A DNA stretch of 20,452 bases, from contig CAZJXH010000035.1 in the NCBI GenBank assembly GCA_964549475.1, positions 1-20,452 on the forward strand, read 5' to 3'. A model generated the notes under the pieces. That model did not search any database. It saw nothing but the letters and a program-made list of their open reading frames with translations, and was not told where the DNA came from. The stretch is from JBBQKF01 sp964549475. GTDB taxonomy: Bacteria > Bacillota > Clostridia > Saccharofermentanales > UBA5734. Both the position numbers and the translations under genes were made by a program. Positions 14,819 to 20,452 of this stretch are shown here, one piece after another (position 1 is the stretch's first letter; each line of letters opens with the position of its first letter).

Positions 14819-16759
14819 ATGAAATCACTTAGCATCGATGCTGAGACCTACAGCAGTGTCAATCTCGCCAAATCAGGTGTGTACCGTTATGTGGAGTCAC
14901 CAGATTTTGAAATTCTGCTTTTTGGCTACAGTGTCGACGACGGCGAAGTTCAAGTCGTTGACCTTGCCAGCGGTGAGGAACTACCTGGTGAGATCACTGA
15001 TGCACTCACCGATAAAACGGTTACCAAATGGGCGTTCAACGCCAACTTTGAACGGATCTGCCTATCCCGTTTTCTTGGACTCCCAACAGGCAAATACCTC
15101 GCACCTGCTTCATGGAAGTGCTCCATGATATGGGCAGCGACAATGGGACTGCCGTTGTCACTGGAAGGGGTCGGCTCGGTGCTCCAGTTAGACAAGCAAA
15201 AACTTACTGAAGGTAAAGACCTCATTAAATTTTTCTGCCAGCCCTGTGCTCCTACTAAATCCAATGGGCAGCGCATCAGGAATTACCCGTATCACGCGCC
15301 AGATAAATGGTCGGCGTTTAAGAAATATAACAACCGTGATGTGGAGGTGGAGATATCCATTCAAGAGAAGCTCGCCAAGTTCCCGGTGCCAGATAGCGTC
15401 TGGGACGAATACCACCTCGACCAGGAGATAAATGACCGAGGCGTAGCGCTGGATATGACACTGGTCCAAAAGGCTATCGCAATAGATGCTCGCTCCCGGG
15501 CCGAGCTTTCCACCGCGATGAAACACCTGACAGAACTTGAGAATCCAAATTCAGTACAGCAAATGAAACAGTGGCTTGCCGACAATGGCATGGAGACCGA
15601 CACACTTGGAAAAAAGGTTGTCGCCGAGTTGCTGAAAACAGCACCTCCGGATCTTGCAGATGTTCTCTCCCTTCGGCAGCAACTTGCCAAGTCATCGGTG
15701 CGTAAATTTCAGGCGATGGAGAACGCAGTCTGTGCCGATGGCCGTGCCCGTGGAATGTTCCAATTCTTTGGAGCTAATCGGACCGGTCGCTGGGCGGGCA
15801 GGCTTATTCAAATGCAAAACCTGCCTCAAAACCATCTGATAGATCTGGCTGAAGCACGCGCCCTTGTACACACCGGCGATTTTGATGCACTGGAAATGCT
15901 CTATGAGGATGTGCCGGACACGCTGTCCCAGCTTATCCGCACGGCCTTTATCCCAGGAACTGGTACCAGGTTCATCGTATCAGATTTCAGCGCCATCGAA
16001 GCCCGCGTGATCGCTTGGTTGGCCGGCGAGCAGTGGCGACAAGCTGTTTTCGCCAAGGGCGGCGATATCTACTGCGCTTCCGCAGCGCAGATGTTCAAGG
16101 TACCGGTCGAGAAACATGGCATAAATGCTCACCTGCGTCAAAAAGGCAAAATTGCAGAATTGGCGCTCGGATATGGCGGCTCTGCAGGTGCGCTTAAAGC
16201 GATGGGAGCTCTCGAAATGGGACTCGATGAAGACGAGCTCCCGCTGCTGGTCAATGCGTGGCGACAAGCCAATCCTCGTATCGTGAGATTCTGGTGGGAC
16301 GTAGACAAGGCCACTATGGAAGTCGTCCGATATAAACGCACCAACTCTACACACGGGATCACCGTCTCCTGCCAAAGTGGGATGCTTTTTATCACGCTTC
16401 CGTCCGGCAGGCGACTCGCATATGTAAAACCGCGTATCGGTGAAAACAAGTTCGGTGGGCAGTGTATCACCTATGAAGGTGTAGGTGCTACGAAAAAGTG
16501 GGAACGCCTTGATTCCTATGGTCCGAAACTTGTGGAAAACATTGTGCAGGCAACCGCCCGCGACATTCTCTGCAGTGTCATGCAGACACTTCGCAACTGT
16601 TCCATCGTTATGCACGTCCATGACGAAGTCGTGATCGAGGCTGATCCGCGAATATCTATAGATGCTGTCTGTGAACAAATGAGCCAGACACCGCCTTGGG
16701 CAAAGGGCCTACTGCTTCGTGCTGATGGCTACGAGACAGAATTTTATAAAAAAGATTGA
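14819..16759 (+). CDS. Phage-type family A DNA polymerase with 3'-5' exonuclease domain
   Basis: The 646-residue enzyme lacks a 5' nuclease domain, as usual for phage-type Pol A. The N-terminal DEDD exonuclease shows SIDAETYS (D7, E9) and NNRDVEVEI (about 171-179). The polymerase part shows motif A SDFSAIEAR (about 388-396), motif B RQKGKIAELALGYGG (about 440-454) and motif C VMHVHDEVVIE (about 597-607). It also has the fingers/thumb landmark NRTGRWAGRLIQMQNLP (about 320-336). It would replicate the element's DNA with proofreading, together with the VapE primase-helicase and the DUF2815 protein. The ATG at 14819 is preceded by AAAGGATGG. The gene ends 3 nt before motif copy 2. Confidence 0.95.
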   Translation: MKSLSIDAETYSSVNLAKSGVYRYVESPDFEILLFGYSVDDGEVQVVDLASGEELPGEITDALTDKTVTKWAFNANFERICLSRFLGLPTGKYLAPASWKCSMIWAATMGLPLSLEGVGSVLQLDKQKLTEGKDLIKFFCQPCAPTKSNGQRIRNYPYHAPDKWSAFKKYNNRDVEVEISIQEKLAKFPVPDSVWDEYHLDQEINDRGVALDMTLVQKAIAIDARSRAELSTAMKHLTELENPNSVQQMKQWLADNGMETDTLGKKVVAELLKTAPPDLADVLSLRQQLAKSSVRKFQAMENAVCADGRARGMFQFFGANRTGRWAGRLIQMQNLPQNHLIDLAEARALVHTGDFDALEMLYEDVPDTLSQLIRTAFIPGTGTRFIVSDFSAIEARVIAWLAGEQWRQAVFAKGGDIYCASAAQMFKVPVEKHGINAHLRQKGKIAELALGYGGSAGALKAMGALEMGLDEDELPLLVNAWRQANPRIVRFWWDVDKATMEVVRYKRTNSTHGITVSCQSGMLFITLPSGRRLAYVKPRIGENKFGGQCITYEGVGATKKWERLDSYGPKLVENIVQATARDILCSVMQTLRNCSIVMHVHDEVVIEADPRISIDAVCEQMSQTPPWAKGLLLRADGYETEFYKKD

Positions 16760-16761
16760 GC

Positions 16762-16798
16762 ATTTTCGTTCAAACCTGTTTTTTAGTTCCATTGGGTA
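16762..16798 (+). promoter_or_regulatory. Bipartite motif copy 2, candidate element-specific promoter
   Basis: ATTTTCGTTCAAAC (16762-16775), 12 nt, TCCATTGGGTA (16788-16798): both blocks and their spacing are identical to copy 1 at 12515-12551, while the 12-nt spacer differs. It fills the gap between the polymerase stop and the DUF4406 start at 16838. Conservation of blocks but not spacer points to a protein-binding site or promoter rather than a simple duplication. Confidence 0.55.
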
Positions 16799-16837
16799 AT
16801 AGAGGTGGACAAAAGCCCACCCGGATTGGAGGTAAAT

Positions 16838-17272
16838 ATGAGTATAAGTAAATATAACAGCGAGCATTACTACGACCCAACCGCCTACGAAGCGTTGTCC
16901 AAAATTGAAAAGGAAGAACAAGCGCTTCGTGCATTCAGGCCTATTGTGTACATCTGCTCTCCATTTTCAGGAGACATAGAAAAAAACATGAAAGCTGCAC
17001 AGCGCTATAGCCGATTTGCTGTGGACGAGGGATTCATACCCATTGCACCGCATTTGCTGTTTCCGCAGTTCTTAAACGACAACATTCATGCCGAACGCCA
17101 GCTAGGGCTATTCTTCGGGAATGTACTGATGAGCAAGTGTGCTGAGGTCTGGGTGTTCGGCAGCATTATCTCAGCAGGTATGGAGGCTGAAATCAAGAGA
17201 GCCAAGTGGAAGAACTACCGCTTGCGCTACTTTAATGAAAATTATGAGGAGGTACAAAATGAGAAACATTAA
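16838..17272 (+). CDS. DUF4406 family protein (nucleoside deoxyribosyltransferase-like fold)
   Basis: The 144-residue product contains PIVYICSPFSGDIEKNMKAA (about 34-53), then IAPHLLFPQFLND, and later EVWVFGSIISAGMEAEIKRAK. This is the pattern of DUF4406 and related deoxyribosyltransferase-like proteins, with a nucleotide-binding YI(C/A)SPFSG loop. Such proteins are common in phages; a role in nucleotide metabolism or nucleotide sensing is plausible but unproven. An in-frame GTG at 16805 lacks a ribosome binding site. The ATG at 16838 has GGAGG at 16828-16832 with 5-nt spacing and gives a start (MSISKYNSEHYYDPTAYEAL) that fits. The next gene overlaps by 14 nt. Confidence 0.82.
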   Translation: MSISKYNSEHYYDPTAYEALSKIEKEEQALRAFRPIVYICSPFSGDIEKNMKAAQRYSRFAVDEGFIPIAPHLLFPQFLNDNIHAERQLGLFFGNVLMSKCAEVWVFGSIISAGMEAEIKRAKWKNYRLRYFNENYEEVQNEKH

Positions 17273-17870
17273 AGCAATCCAGACACAGTATAAGGGGTAT
17301 TTGTTTCGTTCAAGATTGGAAGCCCGTTGGGCGGTATTTTTTGATGCCTGCGGAGTGGAGTATGAATATGAGCCTGAGGGTTATGACCTCGGAAACGGGC
17401 TGATGTATCTGCCGGACTTTCTGCTACATGGCGTTGATGGCAGAGATAGTGGTGATATTTTTGTCGAGGTCAAAGGGCAGATGACTGATGGCGATGCAAA
17501 AAAAATTAACCGCTTTGCCCAGCTGGGTATGGAGAACCCGGATCAATATGGAAAATCAGAAACAGCTATTCTTGTGGTAGGTAAAATCCCAGAGGGCAAT
17601 AACATCAATGAAATTACACAATACATCAGCGACAATGCTTATGACGATCATGGAAGCTGGCCGAATGAGTTTAACTTTGAGACGATTGACGGAGATTATT
17701 TTGCAGCTCATCCAGGCATTAACCAGGACGGCAAATTTGAACTGTTCGGTGACGATTCAAGCTATCTTTCATCCATGAACCCTATAGCGACTGAAAGAGC
17801 GTATCGACTTGCACGTCACGCAAGATTTGAACATGGCGAGACACCACGAGGAGGATATTTAAATGCGTAA
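17259..17870 (+). CDS. PD-(D/E)XK-like nuclease family phage protein
   Basis: The 203-residue product has FRSRLEARWAVFFD (about 16-29), YLPDFLL (about 50-56) and DIFVEVKGQM (about 66-75). Together they give the E...PD...ExK arrangement of a PD-(D/E)XK nuclease. Proteins of this type in prophage replication modules are probably DNA-end or junction nucleases. The C-terminal half (about 100-203) is not recognised. The open frame begins earlier (17139), but the ATG at 17259 has AGGAGG 8 nt upstream and gives the expected MRNIKAIQTQYKGYLFRSRL start. The gene overlaps DUF4406 by 14 nt and the VapE gene by 8 nt, so all three are translationally coupled. Confidence 0.75.
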   Translation: MRNIKAIQTQYKGYLFRSRLEARWAVFFDACGVEYEYEPEGYDLGNGLMYLPDFLLHGVDGRDSGDIFVEVKGQMTDGDAKKINRFAQLGMENPDQYGKSETAILVVGKIPEGNNINEITQYISDNAYDDHGSWPNEFNFETIDGDYFAAHPGINQDGKFELFGDDSSYLSSMNPIATERAYRLARHARFEHGETPRGGYLNA

Positions 17871-20181
17871 TTTATCAATAGCATATGGCAATAGTTGCTT
17901 TGCAAAAACATGGTCGAATAAAATGACCTCTTGGGACGACCTCTGCACGAGACTTTCTACCACTATCCGTACAACAGAATCTGCCGAGGAATATTCCAAT
18001 ATGAAGAAGGCTGACCGTGACGCTGCTAAGGACAAAGGCGGCTTTGTCGGCGGTCAGTTGAAGAACAACCGCAGAAAAATAGAGACCGTGGCCTGTCGCT
18101 CCATGCTGACGATGGACGCCGATCATGCACAGGTGGGCTTTATTGACCGATTCCTTCAGGATTTCCGATATACGTCCTGCGTCTATACTACCCACGGTCA
18201 TACACCTGAGACTCCGCGCTGCCGCATCATTGTCCCGCTCACAAGAGATGTGTCTCCTGATGAGTATGTTGCGCTCACCAGGTTTTTTGCGGCCGATTGG
18301 GGCATCGACCAGTTTGATGAGTGTTCCTATAAACCGAATCAACTTATGTATTGGCCGACTACTCCCTCCAATGTTGAGTTTATCAGCAAGGCCACAGCTG
18401 GCGACTGGATAGACCCGGATATGTTTTTAACAGCGCATCCGAACTGGAAGGATTGCTCGCTGCTGCCTACCTCGTCCCGCGAGAGCGCTGTTCGTGAAAA
18501 TGCCAAAAGACCGCAGGAGGACCCACTTGAAATATTTGGTGTGGTGGGTGGGTTCGGCAGTTCTTATCCCGTGAGGATGGCGATTGCCACCTTTCTCTCA
18601 GACATTTACAGACCTTCTGTAATGGAAGGCCGCTACGATTACATCCCTGCTGACAGCAGCGCGGGCGTGGTGATCTACGACGACAAGTTCGCCTACAGTC
18701 ACCACGCTACAGACCCTGCTTGCGGCAAACTGCTTAATGCATTTGACCTAGTCCGTATACACAAATTCAGCAATGACGATGAGAAGAAGTCCTTCGCCGC
18801 CATGATGGAGTTTGCTGTCAAGGACGAGCAGGTCAGCGCCATGCTGCTCCGTGAAAAGCAGGAGTCATCTGCAGAGGAGTTTGAAGACTGGACAAAGGCT
18901 CTCAGACGGGATCGGGGCGGCGTACTTCAAAATAGTCTGCACAACATTACGCTCATTGTGGAGAACGACGAAAATCTGAAAGCTATCTGCTTCAATCAGC
19001 TTGCAGACGGCATGGAGATCAAAGGTGCTGTGCCGTGGCAACACCCGGCGCGGTTCTGGCGTTACGCCGACGATGCTCAGCTCATCTGCTATGTGGACGC
19101 AAACTACGGCACATTCTCTGCTCGAAACTATCAAATTGCCGTTGCGAAGGTGGTCGACGACCGCTCTTACCACCCCATACGGGAATATCTCTCTTCACTG
19201 CCGCCTTGGGACGGCATTACACGCGCCGAAAGCATCCTTATCGACTATCTCGGAGCAAAAGACAACGCATACACGCGTGCTGTTACGAGAAAGACACTCT
19301 GCAGCGCTGTGGCGAGAGTAAACCATCCGGGTATCAAGTTTGACAACATCCTTGTTCTCAACGGCGACCAGGGCATCGGCAAGTCCATGCTGATTTCGCG
19401 TCTCGGCGGCGAGTGGTATTCGGACAGTTTGTCGCTAACGGACATGAACGATAAGACCGCCGCCGAAAAACTGCAGGGCTATTGGATTCTTGAGATCGGC
19501 GAGCTCGCAGGTATGAAAAAGGCGGATATCGACAAGGTCAAAGCATTTATATCACGGCAGGATGATAAGTATCGTGCTTCCTTTGGACGTCGGGTTACAC
19601 CGCATCCAAGGCAGTGTATCTTCTTCGGTACGACCAACTCTCAGAATGGCTACCTCCGCGACATCACCGGCAACCGCCGCTTCTGGACTGTCAAGACGCC
19701 TGGTACTGGAAAACTGAAGCCGTGGCAGATTACCAAAAAGGAGGTTGAGCAGATATGGGCGGAGGCGCTGGCACTCGTCGAGCGCGGTGAAAAGCTGTAT
19801 CTCGATTCGGATTTAGAGGCGTTGTCCCAGGTCGAACAGTCCGCCGCAATGGAGCAAGACGATCGCGAGGGGCTTGTCAGTTCATACCTCAATCTGCTTC
19901 TGCCAGAAAATTGGGACGAAATGGACATATATGCAAGGCAGGATTATATCCGCGATCCTGACAGCCCTACTCAACCGAAAGGCTCTGTTGTCCGCAGCAG
20001 CGCAAGCAATCTGGAGATATGGTGCGAATGCTTCGGAAAGCGCAAAGAGGACATCAAGCCCTCCGACTCTTATGCGATAGCGGCGATCATGCTACGCATC
20101 CCCGGTTGGCAAAAAACTGAAGAAAGGGAGACGCAGCCTATCTACGGCAGGCAGCGTTTATACAAACATGTTCGAATATAA
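17863..20181 (+). CDS. VapE-family primase-helicase (virulence-associated E)
   Basis: The 772-residue product has two enzyme parts. The N-terminal part shows archaeo-eukaryotic primase-like motifs: TMDADH (about 83-88), YTTHGHTPETPRCRIIVPL (about 108-126) and DECSYKPNQLMYWP (about 152-165). The C-terminal part is a VapE helicase-like ATPase with Walker A GDQGIGKS (about 501-508), Walker B WILEIGEL (about 541-548), sensor FFGTTN (about 587-592) and the conserved GNRRFW (about 603-608). It would prime and unwind DNA at the element's origin and work with the family A polymerase. The start ATG has AGGAGG about 7 nt upstream and overlaps the previous stop by 8 nt. A cluster of GGACAA boxes follows the stop. 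Confidence 0.92.
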   Translation: MRNLSIAYGNSCFAKTWSNKMTSWDDLCTRLSTTIRTTESAEEYSNMKKADRDAAKDKGGFVGGQLKNNRRKIETVACRSMLTMDADHAQVGFIDRFLQDFRYTSCVYTTHGHTPETPRCRIIVPLTRDVSPDEYVALTRFFAADWGIDQFDECSYKPNQLMYWPTTPSNVEFISKATAGDWIDPDMFLTAHPNWKDCSLLPTSSRESAVRENAKRPQEDPLEIFGVVGGFGSSYPVRMAIATFLSDIYRPSVMEGRYDYIPADSSAGVVIYDDKFAYSHHATDPACGKLLNAFDLVRIHKFSNDDEKKSFAAMMEFAVKDEQVSAMLLREKQESSAEEFEDWTKALRRDRGGVLQNSLHNITLIVENDENLKAICFNQLADGMEIKGAVPWQHPARFWRYADDAQLICYVDANYGTFSARNYQIAVAKVVDDRSYHPIREYLSSLPPWDGITRAESILIDYLGAKDNAYTRAVTRKTLCSAVARVNHPGIKFDNILVLNGDQGIGKSMLISRLGGEWYSDSLSLTDMNDKTAAEKLQGYWILEIGELAGMKKADIDKVKAFISRQDDKYRASFGRRVTPHPRQCIFFGTTNSQNGYLRDITGNRRFWTVKTPGTGKLKPWQITKKEVEQIWAEALALVERGEKLYLDSDLEALSQVEQSAAMEQDDREGLVSSYLNLLLPENWDEMDIYARQDYIRDPDSPTQPKGSVVRSSASNLEIWCECFGKRKEDIKPSDSYAIAAIMLRIPGWQKTEERETQPIYGRQRLYKHVRI

Positions 20182-20185
20182 AGGT

Positions 20186-20392
20186 GGACAACCTCTAGGG
20201 ACAACTCGCACAGCTTGTCCCCGTCCTAAAGGTTGTCCAAACCTCAAGTCCTGTGAAATAGGACAAAAACAGCAGTGTTTCGGACAGGCGGACAAGGATT
20301 TCTATATAGCACAAAAACATATCAATATTAAAAGAAAAGCAATCCTGTCCGAACGTATTTGCGCGCGTATGGAAAATTCTGACCACTTGTCC
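20186..20392. repeat. Cluster of GGACAA/TTGTCC boxes with nested inverted repeats
   Basis: Exact GGACAA or TTGTCC words start at 20186, 20199, 20215, 20233, 20261, 20290 and 20387. Near matches are GGACAG at 20282 and CTGTCC at 20345. GGACAACCT (20186-20194) and AGGTTGTCC (20230-20238) form a 9-bp inverted repeat around a second one, GGGACAA (20198-20204) and TTGTCCC (20215-20221). About 0.1 copies would be expected by chance in this length. The block fills the gap between the VapE gene and the next gene, and could be iteron-like origin DNA, regulator sites, or an RNA structure. Confidence 0.7.
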
Positions 20393-20407
20393 AAGGAGGT
20401 AAAGAAC

Positions 20408-20452
20408 ATGAAAGAAAAAATCATAGAGCAAAAGCTCGTAAAAGCAGTGAAA
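20408..20452 (+). CDS. Start of a probable VRR-NUC domain nuclease, cut by window edge
   Basis: AGGAGG (20394-20399) is followed after 8 nt by ATG and the frame MKEKIIEQKLVKAVK, open to the window end. Phage VRR-NUC nucleases that follow VapE in Firmicutes prophages commonly begin with a very similar EKxxExKLVKAVK segment, so I propose that family. Only 15 codons are visible and no catalytic residue is in view; the call depends on position and the short start sequence. Confidence 0.6.
   Translation, partial: MKEKIIEQKLVKAVK

Noticed and set aside
15980..16678. 232-codon open frame on the minus strand inside the polymerase gene
   Set aside because: It is antisense to well-conserved polymerase motifs A to C, has no ribosome binding site of note and no recognisable domain; it is a shadow of the coding frame.
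16805..16837. GTG start for the DUF4406 gene at 16805
   Set aside because: There is no ribosome binding site before it, whereas the ATG at 16838 has GGAGG at ideal spacing.
17305..17340. Possible third copy of the bipartite motif (TTTCGTTCAA followed by TTGGG)
   Set aside because: The spacing between the parts is 13 nt instead of 18 and it lies within the conserved coding segment FRSRLEARWAV, so the match is incidental.
1..20452. CRISPR array, tRNA genes, IS element ends or an integrase
   Set aside because: Looked for regularly spaced repeats, cloverleaf-like segments and transposase or recombinase motifs on both strands; none could be supported.

Overview
The window looks like an accessory (mobile) segment of a Bacillota genome, most likely Clostridia or Negativicutes. 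The evidence is strong AGGAGG ribosome binding sites throughout, DUF2800 / DUF2815 / family-A polymerase / VapE genes in the order usual for Firmicutes prophages, and a close-packed type 1 BREX operon. Exact taxonomy cannot be read from the sequence.

Left part (1-9068, minus strand): an antiphage BREX operon read leftwards. It starts at a TTGTAA-17 bp-TATAAT promoter (8980-9008), then a small excisionase-type helix-turn-helix gene, brxA, brxB, brxC, pglX and the first 131 codons of pglZ, which runs off the left edge. The gaps between brxA, brxB, brxC, pglX and pglZ are 9-15 nt, and several stop codons sit next to or inside the next ribosome binding site. PglX (m6A methyltransferase), BrxC (ATPase) and PglZ (phosphatase-like) are the core of the system, which marks self DNA and blocks phage replication. 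The pglX gene is a compositional mosaic: its middle three quarters (about 780-3430) is far more AT-rich than its ends and than brxC.

Middle (9069-11654, minus strand): a large NACHT-type STAND NTPase, probably a second stand-alone antiphage sensor, directly upstream of the BREX operon on the same strand.

Divergent control region (11655-11934): a rho-independent terminator-like hairpin, ATCAATT repeats, an 8-bp inverted repeat, and a structured leader in front of a small sigma-region-4-like gene. The terminator hairpin and the leader are complementary over 17 bases, and the leader can also fold over its own Shine-Dalgarno, so this may be an RNA switch.

Right part (11935-20452, plus strand): a phage-type early/replication module. 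It holds a sigma-like regulator with a Cys cluster, two small proteins, a DUF2800 RecB/Cas4-like Fe-S nuclease, a DUF2815 ssDNA-binding-like protein, a family-A DNA polymerase with a proofreading domain, a DUF4406 protein, a PD-(D/E)XK-like nuclease, a VapE primase-helicase, and the start of a probable VRR-NUC nuclease. Two copies of a bipartite motif (ATTTTCGTTCAAAC, 12 nt, TCCATTGGGTA) sit at the heads of transcription units, one immediately after a terminator; these are candidate promoters for the sigma-like protein. A cluster of GGACAA/TTGTCC boxes with nested inverted repeats after the VapE gene is a candidate replication origin or regulator site. No tRNA, rRNA, CRISPR array, integrase or IS transposase was seen.
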